Made by a program: the position numbers and the translations under genes
In this document: piece after piece, positions 34,132 to 44,741 of the stretch
How positions within the stretch are numbered: the first letter of the stretch is position 1
How the letters are laid out: every line of letters starts with the position of its first letter
Notes under the pieces: generated by a model
The model's database searches: none
What the model saw: only the letters and a program-made list of their open reading frames with translations
Told to the model about the DNA's origin: nothing
Source of the DNA: Membranipora membranacea
Taxonomy: Eukaryota; Bryozoa; Gymnolaemata; Cheilostomatida; Membraniporidae
Direction: 5' to 3'
DNA length: 64,000 nucleotides
Assembly: GCA_914767715.1 (NCBI GenBank)
Contig: OU612069.1
Location: 20,271,387 to 20,335,386, forward strand

Positions 34132-34137
34132 AATAAA
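34132..34137 (+). terminator. Polyadenylation signal of HLCS
   Basis: AATAAA lies about 660 bases after the HLCS stop, which fits the end of an AT-rich 3' UTR. Earlier weak variants cannot be excluded. Confidence 0.5.
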
Positions 34138-35989
34138 AGTAGCTATCTCTAGTCCTCTTGTGTGTCTTGCCAGCCACATCTAATTTGGCAAAAGAAACAT
34201 TATGAAGAAGCTGTTCAAGATTCTGGTCAGAAAGGTTGTTTCCTTTTTTTTGATTAGGATAACATTTATTACTGCGAAGAAAATTATACTGTAAGTGTGC
34301 AGACAACTACCATTGATAAAAGTTAACAATCTGTCTGGCTTGAAACATACAATATCTAAGTGTGATAACTTACAGTTTTGATAATAGTTGCCAGCAATGT
34401 AATTTGTGGCCAGAATGTTGTGTTGCCTTGCTATCAATGTTGCACAGCACTATGCCCTACCGTCAACGTCTTAAAATGGATAAGCACCTCTGTGAATACA
34501 TATATGAAGTCATTTTAATTGTGTATGCGCAAATGAGTGTCGGAAACAGAAACAGAATCAGAAATAACATCAAAAATGAAGGTAGGGAAATCACATGCAA
34601 ACAGCGGGAGTACTTGGTCAATTAAAGTATTTAAATACTCATGAACAATCAATGCCAGAAGATTCCTTGTTTAACAATCCCGTGATTTACAGACTATGCG
34701 CCGACTGATAGGGTCAACCTTGATAAAGCATAATGCATAATGATTTTCGACCAGCTGTCAATTTAATCGGTATATAATCTTTGCTCGGGCTTGGATCCTG
34801 GTAATATTTCGGAAATATATGTATACAATGAGTTGGTTCTGATCTTTGTATAAATGATATTTTATGATAAGTTGGAAGATGATTTTGTCGGCTTAATCTG
34901 CATGAATCTACTACTTGTTGAGGTGGTATTCTCTCAGATAGACACCTCTATTTGAGTTTGAATAGAGCAGCATCTAAGCATCCCCACACCACCATCTTAT
35001 CACCTTGTACACTCGCATCATAAAGGCCATACTTCCAAAAAACCATCCCGAAGTGATGTATGAGTGAGTTCTCTTATCATCTCACCTGTTTTGTGAACAA
35101 TAAAGTAATTTGGTAATAAAAAGCCATTACATCAATTTTGGTTGAAACATATGCCATGCAGATTAAAACTAGTATTAGTGGCTCGAGTGAAACACAATTT
35201 TTCTCTTCTTTTTTGGCTTTTTTATTGCCTTGAAATCTTGTTTTAATGATGCTCTTCCTAACATTTCAATTGAACCACAAAAAAAACCCAAAAAATTACT
35301 ATCAAAATAGAATGAAAGACAAGCATTTATTGTTGGACAACATCAATTGGTTGAAACAAAGTTTAAAAAAAAATTAGAATACCTTCTTCATGGATCTATG
35401 ATGTTGTGGAAGAAACTAATTCAGTTTTGTTCAGAGAAGTATTATTAGGAGGTTTGATTATCGATTATAGATATCTCTCCTCGGAAAATGATGTGAGTAA
35501 ATATAAAATTGATCATAGATATAGTAACTTGTCTTTTGATGTAATACCTTGTAATCAGTGTTTTCTGGGAGGCCCAACAATCCCCAACGACTTTTAGTGT
35601 CGGAGTTGTCCCAAAGCTCTATCATCAGCGTTGGCTTGGGTAAAACTGCACTGAATGTCTATTTTGATACTTTTGCAATGTTGTTAGACCAAGATTCTAA
35701 TATTTTAAACATGCATTTATTGGGACTATTCTAAACAACAGATATCAATATCAGACACGAGCACACTGTCATCACCTGGTATAATGTGTACTCCTTTAGG
35801 GACGTTCATATCACTAGTGACTAGTGTTAATGTTATACAGGTGATTAGAATTATTGTCCAGTCATATCTTCTCCACGCACATCCCCTTGATTTTTGGATG
35901 TTCTTGGGATGGTTGGATGGTGCAATCAGTTGGAGCTCGCTTTATTTGCCAGACAGATTGTACTGAAGATGTTGGGGGTTGGAGTGCCA

Positions 35990-36060
35990 TAATAGATAAT
36001 TTTTCCAGCCCATGGTTATCAACTTTCTGAAAACAAAGTCCAGGACAAAAATATAAAACT
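35990..36060 (+). repeat. Duplicated block R3, copy 1
   Basis: GATAATTTTTCCAGCCCATG followed by GTTATCAACTTTCTGAAAAC and AAAGT is matched by the block at 36962-37035 in the same orientation. Confidence 0.6.
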
Positions 36061-36961
36061 TAGCCGATTGTGATCTGCAGACCAATGAATTGAAGGAGGC
36101 TGCTGTTACAATAAATACACATCATAGTGAGCCTCAGTCTTTCACTAAAAAATGTTGATTTAGCAAACTTACCTTCCCCAGTCCCTTGCAATTATTTAAC
36201 CCCCGGTCTCAGTGGACTTCTTTCCTTGTGAGTAAATTTTTCAATACTTTATATCAAATAAAACATACAGATTTTGCAGAAATATAGACCTATGATTAAT
36301 GATTGATAATATGATATATATCTGGTCAGAATGAGATTTTTTCATACAGTTTTTTGCACAGAATCCATGTCTATTTCATTGTGGGTACTTAGTTCCCTTC
36401 AGTTCTCAATCCTTCTAACACTGCCCACTCCTACTGCCACCCACCCTTGTTTGAGATGGGTCCCTTTGCGTTTTGCAGTTCTGTTTGGAATATTCCATTC
36501 CAATTACAATATCAAAGAGCCTTCACAAGGACCCAGCAAATCTCTATACTACTCTAATTTTACTGCGTATGTATTACGTTTCCGCTTTGCTTATTATCTT
36601 CCATAGGCGCTGCTATATTTAATCATGAATTTTACGCTGAGTACCGCTTAGGTTTCTATGCGTTGTCTCCATTCCACTCATTGTATTCATCATAGTCTAT
36701 GAGTGTCACTATGCGCTTTACCACAACCAGACCTCTATATCTGTGTATTATAAGCTGTGGGCTTAATTCTCAGACACAAATTGTCAGATTTTAGAACTTT
36801 TTACTGCTAATCCCTATTATTGAACATTTGCCTTTTGGAGTTGCTCCCCTCGAATTCAAGCAAATAGATCAAGCATGATCTAGCATCACTCTGACCTATG
36901 ATCTGACCACTGAGCCGAGCAATTTTGCGTCTTTTCGGTGGACCCTGATCTTATCAGTTCT

Positions 36962-37035
36962 AGTAATGGATAATTTTTCCAGCCCTTGGTAATCAACTTT
37001 GTGAAAACAAAGTTCTGCATAACATCGAATTTTAG
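36962..37035 (+). repeat. Duplicated block R3, copy 2
   Basis: It is matched to 35990-36060 with a few substitutions (CCCTTGGTAATCAACTTTGT here). It is non-coding. Confidence 0.6.
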
Positions 37036-37217
37036 AGTTTTCAAAATAACCACCACAATACCTTACCCTTTTGCATATATCTGGCTGGCAGGGGACAGTG
37101 ACTATCATAACAACCTACATTGAAGGCTGTGGGGGTTAATGTGGGATGAAATATTCTATCAGAAAGACATACACCATACTCACTGTGAAAACTGAAGATT
37201 TCGTTAGCTTTTTTATC

Positions 37218-37268
37218 ATTATGGGAGTTATGTGTTCATTGTTCGACAGAGCATAACTCCCCCATAAT
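37218..37268. repeat. Small hairpin, GGGAGTTATG type
   Basis: ATTATGGGAGTTATG pairs with CATAACTCCCCCATAAT around a loop of about 20 bases. Related hairpins with GGAGTTGT/ACAACTCC stems lie at 40441-40478 and 20232-20278. Confidence 0.5.
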
Positions 37269-37858
37269 CTGTAGCAATATGCAGTTTATATTCTGCAACC
37301 TAACAACTAACCAAAACCAATAAAAGCCTCAACCAGCACATATCTAATCGATTGTGTGTTTCGCTCCTGTTATAAAAGCATAGGTTTCCACTATCCAGGT
37401 AATTTTTTAAGTATGTTTGTTTGTGATGTTCACATATTTATTTTACATTACACACAATAGAATAACATCCTGTCATGTGTGGTAGCAGACTTGCTAATTA
37501 GTGGTAGTCAGTCATTGTTATATTCATGGCATATATAACAGGAGGCGATGGTAAAAAGATGCAATTGGTTGCCTACGTGATCACCCTTCAATTCACCAAT
37601 ACTGATACACTTGACTAGCTAGGTCAAGTTGAAGCAACAACGCGACAATCATTGTTACCTATTTAGACACTGGATTCCTGATTAACCATATCAATATAAG
37701 GGAATCATATTTTTAGTGTCAGGGAAAGTAGCAGTAGTAGTAATACTTTAAGTTCTGAATTGACAAAATTGTTGTATATGAGTGTTAAGTCTGGTTTTTA
37801 GCTTGAGGCTTAACTCGGATCCGCTCCATATTTATTCAAAATCAAAGCTTCGGCTTCC

Positions 37859-38182
37859 TTAAATATCGACATTGAAACTATTGACAATTTGTCTATTAAT
37901 CAAGTGGAAATTACTTTTGTACCAGTTGCCAACACAGCAGCCATTATCCTGCCACAAAAACACCGCTCTTGTTTCCCACATCTTCCCACCTGCTGCATAG
38001 TCGTCTTCTGACTGACTTACGGAAAGAAATGTGACAATATGGGAAGACATGCTGACAGCCAAGGGTCCCAACGATGGACCATGTAAGGCCGATAACTCTG
38101 ACAGTTGGATGGAATAAGCTTGTGGGATGGAAGAGGACGACCCATGGTAGTGCATAGCGGGCTCACTAATTTGCGCAATCAA
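37859..38182 (-). other. Orphan open frame, possible exon or coding relic
   Basis: A 107-codon minus-strand frame has mixed composition unlike the AT-driven frames nearby. It includes the segment SIQLSELSALHGPSLGPLAV and GGKMWETRAVFLWQDNGCC. A consensus GTAAGT donor occurs inside it on the minus strand after ...IVTFLS. I recognise no family and found no matching neighbour exon. It may be a lone exon, a processed fragment or chance. Confidence 0.2.
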
Positions 38183-38329
38183 CCCACTCTGCTCATGGGG
38201 ATGGTGAAATGAGATTCACTGCTGGCACGTGGAGCAGCAGGGGTTAAGGGTTTGGCTCCCTACGGGGAGCTATAAGATTTGATTGTCCCAGCCCTCAGCA
38301 CCCTCCGTTGTTTATATCTCTTAAAGTGA

Positions 38330-38625
38330 CAGTCCTACTAGGCCATGTTTGGTATGGTTTAAAAGATCTCAGGCTGAAAAGTCATTAGGGCATATGAAAT
38401 ACAACAGCCCGTGAACCTAATAGCAGTAACACTGCTGCAAAGTCTGAAAATTGGGATCATAGTGGATCATAATGATTTATTGCCTCCTCCTGACCACTAT
38501 GATCCAAATATGCCAAGATATTTATAAAAAAAATTAATTGCTTTTTTCCACAATTTTCAATTTTTCAACATTTTTTTTCCCTATGAACTCACAATATATG
38601 ATTTACTGCGGTAATATATCCACTT
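38330..38625 (+). repeat. Dispersed repeat R1, copy 2
   Basis: This matches the reverse complement of 642-975. It has the same order of blocks from GACAGTCCTACTAG to AATATATCCACTT, with a deletion of about 25 bases in the GGATCATAGT region. It ends next to a (CTTAT)n run. Confidence 0.7.
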
Positions 38626-41600
38626 ATCTTATCTTATCTTATCATATCGAAACATTATCTGTAACAGGTGAAATTGCTTTTCCTATAATAATTGCTCAAC
38701 AAATTTTCATTGAATATTAATTAGTTCTATTTTTATAGGTGTTTGATAGTGTTGTTACTGTAGCTTCTATTTTCAGCATGAAATCCATACATGAGTTGTG
38801 TATATATTTTAGTTCGAAATGTTTCCAGGTCAAAGAAATGTTAATCTGTTGATACACCAAGAACGAAATGTGTAAATAGTATATATTTTATTCATAACTG
38901 AATGGCATATCAGCAACTTGGTACAGTGGGCTGTTGCTATGGCACCTGTCATTGAGGATCATCATCACTCATCAGGTTGGATTAATGACTGGTAATGTGG
39001 GCAAATGATGAGACATGTGCCACAATCCATACAGGTGCATCAAACAGCCAAAGCACAAGTTGAGGTGTATGGTGCACGTCCTCCGCCAAAAGTCTGTGTC
39101 AATTCATACAACGTGAGTGGTGATCCTGCCTTCTATGGGGTGCTGGCTGTTTCAAGACAGTCATAAAATATCCCAATAGCTTTTGCGTGAAAGATCAATG
39201 GTCTTCTCCCACTCTTTTTTTCCGGACATGGCGACATTATAATTTAAGGTTGATTTTTATAATAAGTCATAGAGTATTGACCCTTGATCAGGACACTGCA
39301 TTCACACATTGGGTGGTGTAAGCGTGGGTGGTATCAGGTATTGGCACATAATCAGTCATAGTACGGACCTGATGACATCACTGTATCTAATTTTAAAGCA
39401 AGCACCGTGAGCAAAATTATATGGTATCAAACACTAGCAATGCGAATATGAGTAACTTTTGTAGCTTCAGTTTGGGGAGTTTTCAGGCCTAAGGAATGGT
39501 AAGACTGTTGTATTCCTGGGAATGCATCATGGCCTGTTGCGCTAGGTGATATTGATTACATGAACAATGTTCTACGGTGTTTTCCACCTGAGCCAACTTA
39601 CACATTTTTATGCAGTGTTGTTGGTTTGACTTCAGACATAATTGTTGTGCATGCCTTGGTCCTGAAGTGAATATATAGCTCGAATTTGATACAGCATTTA
39701 TCAGTGAGTATTAGCTAATTTGATCAAACGCCAAGTTCAAGACTTTTTGATGTATCAGGATATCAGATGTCATGGTTAAAAGTCATCACTCCACCAATCA
39801 CATTTTCTTATGCTGCCAGTCCAGTTTGACTAAGATTATTATATTAATTTATTATATCATTATATTGTATAATATGACTATATAATAACAATAATAATAT
39901 GAAACATAATAATATATATAAAAAGTAATTATTTAATCTACCATATTAATTTATTAAAACTCTTGCTGCCTTCTGTCTTTAAACTTACAAGAGTGTGAAT
40001 GCCAAAGGCTGCACGATCAGCCTTAGTTATCACTGGTGTATGGCTGGGATCAATAAATACGACAATTATAGATGCCATCATTTAATGAATTCATGGATAA
40101 ATGGTAAAATAAAAGAATACACAGTAAAGATTTACCATCAGGATATAACTTTGTGTCAGCACTTAAGTGTAGCTTATAATTGATCAGCCTTTATGTGAAT
40201 TATATCAGCCTATGCTGACCTTCATTCACTCAGCCATGCTGCCATACGCCTACCCAAGGCAGCGGTCATGATCACTGAAATCAATAAGATGAAATGTAAT
40301 CCTATCAGCATGCAATGATACCTATATACCTGCACAGGGTCAGACACAGTTTCCTGGTGCTCACAACTACTCTTTGGATAAAGAATCACCATTGATAACA
40401 TATGCTAGCATAGTGAATTAAGTCAGTTTTAGTATTTTTTGGAGTTGTTTATTCTTTGTTTGAGGGAGCACAACTCCAGCCAGATTTGTTTAGCCTGATT
40501 AATTAATGCTGTGAAGCACAGCAACGGGTCCTCACAAGCTGGTATATAAAAGTGTGTATAACAATTGGGAAGCATTTCTCAAGCTGTCAGAATTTCAAGT
40601 TAATTGAGCACAAACAGTCACAGACAACATCTCCGAGAGCTTATCGTTTAATGTTGTGTATTCTGATGAAAAATCCCTTTTGGTATAAAAAACTAAATGT
40701 AACAATTTAAAAGAACTGAGAAATTTTGTGCAAGATGAATTTTCTCGACAAGAAAGGTCAAGTTGAATGCCTGACAAGATGTGTAAATATCAGAAAATTT
40801 ATCCTGAGATATTAACTAAGCTAAAAAGCCCCGGTTGGTAGCCCACTTTTCATTTTGTTGACAGATTATGAAACTATCACTGAATTCAATGTGATGTTCG
40901 GATGTAGGCTATGATGTAACTACTATGGCTGTTGCTTTGATGGCGATTCATTTCCGAGAAAATATCTTATCAAATAACTTTTAAAATTAATTTTCTGTTG
41001 TAGCGTATTTTTCATCAAAGTAGAAAGTTCCTGTCAAAATTTCCATTTGCCTAGTGAAACAGGAAATAAAAAAGAGGAAAGCGAGATAGTGCATTTGTAA
41101 AATATCAAAAAGATCCTTTTCAGAGGGCTGATTTCTAAAGTTTGACTTCACTTGACTTTTAATGACTTCATATCCTGGCAGACAAAAGTTAATCAACATT
41201 TTCCAATTTAATGCAGGCCAATTATCTTTGAGTCATGGTAATACACTGCTGTCTCATAAGAGATGAATTAAAATTCAGGTTCTTTCACCATTTCCTGTCT
41301 GGTTCATCAAGATCTAAGCAACGCCAATTAATCATTAATGACTTGTAATTGTAGATGAGTCCTCTATAACAGCTAATAGTAAACAGCGATTGACAGCAAA
41401 AAGATTTATGATCCCACAGCTTTTCAGGGGTGGAATAGCAATGAACGATTGAAAAGGTTTGATCAATTAATGAAAAAAAATTTGTGAGGCCTCAAGGCAT
41501 AAACAAAGCTTCCTCGTCAAATATAGCAAGAAAATTTGTGTTTGAGAAAACTTCCACAACATTATTGCAAATGAAATGTAATAGTAGTAAAAAAATATCA

Positions 41601-42864
41601 CCATATTCTCCCTCCCCTCATTATTCTGCCTCCACCCCTTGTACTGTTAAAAGTCACAAAACACACACGTCTGAGTCGGCTACAGGATACTACGAATATC
41701 CTACCGAGGCGTAGAAGCGTGGGTGATTAACTCTTCAAACAGAATAAAGAGCCCGTAGGGCTGCATGTACGTACATGAAGAGAGATGTTGCAAACTTTAC
41801 ACAATCACTCGCTATAATAAGCCGATGGTACACCCATACAATGATGTCATCAATTGTGGTCTGAGGTCATCAAAAGTCAGAAGTTAGTCTAACGGCAGCA
41901 GTACACAAGCAAACTTATTCATGTTCATGGTCAAAGACAGTTTATTTCTGGCATTTGATACAAGACCCAGCCGGAAGGAGACTGATTCAATTATGCCAGT
42001 CTTTTTTGTATTACATTTGTGAAAACCCTAAATTTTCTTTTTTCTTCGAAGACTAGTGAACACAAAATTGGTCACAAAATTAAATCGAATCCATATCTCA
42101 CAAAAATCAGAAGGCGTTTTCAGGAAAACACCATTATGACCTGGCCCCGGCTCTCCCTCTCTCTCCACCCCAACCTGAGTAAACAGAACGTTTGTTAGCT
42201 ACTGGTGTCAAATATAGTAAAATCAGGAAATCGGGAAAGGGGGACAATCACAAAAGACAAAAATCCAGTAACATATAAGTTTCGATACTTTCCTGAACTA
42301 TCTTTCATGTGAGGGCAGATGCATCAAGCAATATTTTGCTGATTAGATGCCACAAGGTCAATAAAACAGAAAGTGATCATTGCTTTACATGTGCATTGAC
42401 ATTTTGTAATACTATGCAGGTTAAAATAGCCATCTGCCCTGTAGACATGTTCTGGCGTTCCCTTTAATATCACATCGATGCCTGAGATAGCATACATAAT
42501 GAATTGTTACCAGAAGGACACCGTTTCCTGGAAGGCACAATTATCACCTTGTGGTTTCATAATAATCGGCCAATTTTCGCCTAACCAGTCATTGAGCCAG
42601 TGTCATTGGCACAACCCTCACCCTCACGTCAAGGTCATTTGTCTCTCATTAAATCTACAACTTCAACATTCTGTAGTTCAATCTAATATAATAAAATCAA
42701 TGATTAGGGTATAACGCCCAACCAGATAACTGCTTCTCTGGTACAAGGCTGGATTTAATAACTTGGGACTTCGATTCTAGCTTTCGATACATTTCACCTC
42801 TTTACACCTACTCTGACGAGATTGATTTTTTTAAGAATTATACTACTTGACATTAAACGACAGG

Positions 42865-43085
42865 TGCTCGGAGGAGTTTGCCTCGAACATTCTCAAAGCA
42901 ACTATGCTGATGGGCAATTAGTGTCTCATTTTAGTTTTGGCAGTTCGCTGCACATTAATTGCCTCTCCTCTAGCATTCTGCATTCCGGTTGCTAGGATGC
43001 ATCACAGCCTCACTATGAGGATTCAGGGCACTTTGCATCCTTCTTTAAGGCAGACCTACCTCTGTTTTTTTCCTAAACAGTCTCA
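42865..43085 (+). mobile_element. U2-headed SINE family, copy 3 with degraded head
   Basis: The body blocks match copy 1 in order: GGGCAATTAGTGTCTC, GGCAGTTCGCTGCACA, CTAGGATGCATCAC, CTATGAGGATTCAGGGCA, TTGCATCCTTCTTTAAGGCA and CTCTGTTT...CTAAACAG. The U2 part survives only as weak similarity (TTGCCTCG..CTCAAAG). This supports a full-length family body of about 240 bases. Confidence 0.55.
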
Positions 43086-43336
43086 AACATGATGTCAATT
43101 ATTGAGACAGATATGACTCAATCATAAGACCTGCCTATGAGCGCAATCATGCTTAGCCGTTTCATCATCATGTTTTTTTATTACTCCAATATTGACTTAG
43201 AATCCCCTTACCACTGTGTTATATATACATTTACAAGTTTGTTTGCAATTAACAGAGGTTTACTATTGCTATAGTTGTAGGTTGATAGAATATTAATGAG
43301 AAATTATGAAATCTTTCCTTAGACAACTTCAGTTTC

Positions 43337-43409
43337 TAGCCTGGGCATGCTGTCGGGGGTGGGTGGGTGGCCTGTCACTCCCCCCATCCCCGACAGCCTG
43401 CCCAGGCTA
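43337..43409. repeat. 73-base hairpin with G/C-rich arms
   Basis: TAGCCTGGGCATGCTGTCGG pairs with CCGACAGCCTGCCCAGGCTA with one mismatch. The inner arms are G-rich and C-rich. The architecture is like hairpin H1, with an AGCCTG start and a very short loop. Confidence 0.65.
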
Positions 43410-44306
43410 TTCAATCTCCCAAAGGCAAAAGAGTCCCTTAGAGTCTATATCATTCAGCTTAAACATTAGTATGCATTATTCGCTGTCAGTGGCTTGATTA
43501 TCCGATCTAAGCTGCTTTATGCCAGGAGAAAATGTTTTAATTGCAGAGTGTAAAATCAATTCCAAGATTTAATATTTTCTCAAGTTTCGCATGTCACTTT
43601 CACTCACTTTGATATTGATGACAATGTCAGTAAGCTAATAGATTTGGTAATCGTCCTGAGTTCATTGCCAGGGACGTTTCTGAATCATCATTAAATATTT
43701 GATAAATATTTTGTTGCCTTGCTAAGAGGCTATGTAAACTACTTTGAATAGTAAATGAGGAATGCCATATTTATGCTGGCGTGTGACTTATAATTACAAG
43801 CAGAGCTACAAATACATTTTTGTATAATACATCCACATTTGTCCAATGAAGATAATGAACAGCCAATGACCTGGGCCTAAGATTATAGTAAACTTAGTTT
43901 TGAAATCAGGCCAAGTTTAGGGCAAGCGCATAACATACAGTAAACAAACTGAAAAAAATACATGTGGCAATATGTAATTTATTATGGAAGTAGATAAAAA
44001 AAGCCCCAAAACTGATTGTGAAGTAACAACAAAAAGTGAAAGATATGGGCCACAGATTCACTATTTTTTAGGAGATATGATTTCACAACCCCTGGAGAAG
44101 TTGTTTATTTCTTCGTCTCATCAAAATTCATAGCATTCTATATTTTCGCTTTCAGGAATAGCTGATGTCGTAAACACAAATCAACAATGGAATCACCATT
44201 ATTATTAAGCGTCAATGTGAGTTTTTATCTGATTATGTTAATTTTAGCTGATATCTGTTTGAAATACGATCTTACTATTGACAGCGTACAGTAGTCGATA
44301 ACATGG

Positions 44307-44362
44307 TGATGAATAATGAGCTGGCGTAATGTCAACGAACAGCAGACAGCCCAGTATATAAG
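44307..44362 (+). promoter_or_regulatory. Promoter of cysteine-rich gene A
   Basis: A TATATAAG box lies at 44355-44362. A 22-bp block at 44307-44328 (it includes ATAATGAGCTGGCG) is identical to 51103-51124 upstream of gene C, at nearly the same distance from an identical TATATAAG. The stretch between them (AGACAGCCCA) and the sequence just after the TATA box are also conserved. Confidence 0.65.
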
Positions 44363-44741
44363 TGTGAGGTCGGCAATAAATCTGTCACACATCGCTAGAA
44401 TCACTACACAGACAGCATTACACAGACAGCAGACAAAGCATCGGAGACTATTTTAATAATCTGAACAGGAAATATACTACTTGAAGGTTATTTATTCTGC
44501 AGCAGTTTACTTCACTACAGGAAAGCAGGTGATTTTTAGTGGATTTTATAAAGCTATTGAAAGGAAGTTATTTTTAAGTCTAATATGATTCAGATTACAT
44601 ATAGATGGAGTGACTTTTGTTTATCCTGTCCAAAAAAAAATTTTGCCTGTGCTAAAAGTAATTGTATATCGAACGATTACATTTTGGACAAATTCAGTTT
44701 CTAATTTCATTCTTTTTTTTTAAAGAATTTATACAGACAGT

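Larger units (their letters stand above)
34141..44149. other. Gene-poor AT-rich region of about 10 kb
   Basis: No exon set with consistent phases is seen on either strand. The open frames are short and AT-driven, apart from the minus-strand frame at 37859-38182, listed separately. Contents seen: a duplicated block of about 70 bases near 35990 and 36962, small GGAGTTRT hairpins at 37218 and 40441, repeat R1 at 38330, a (CTTAT)n run at 38621-38645, AT-rich sequence at 39840-39960, a degraded U2-headed SINE at 42865 and a hairpin at 43337. It could hold enhancers or non-coding transcripts, but nothing in the sequence shows this. Confidence 0.5.
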
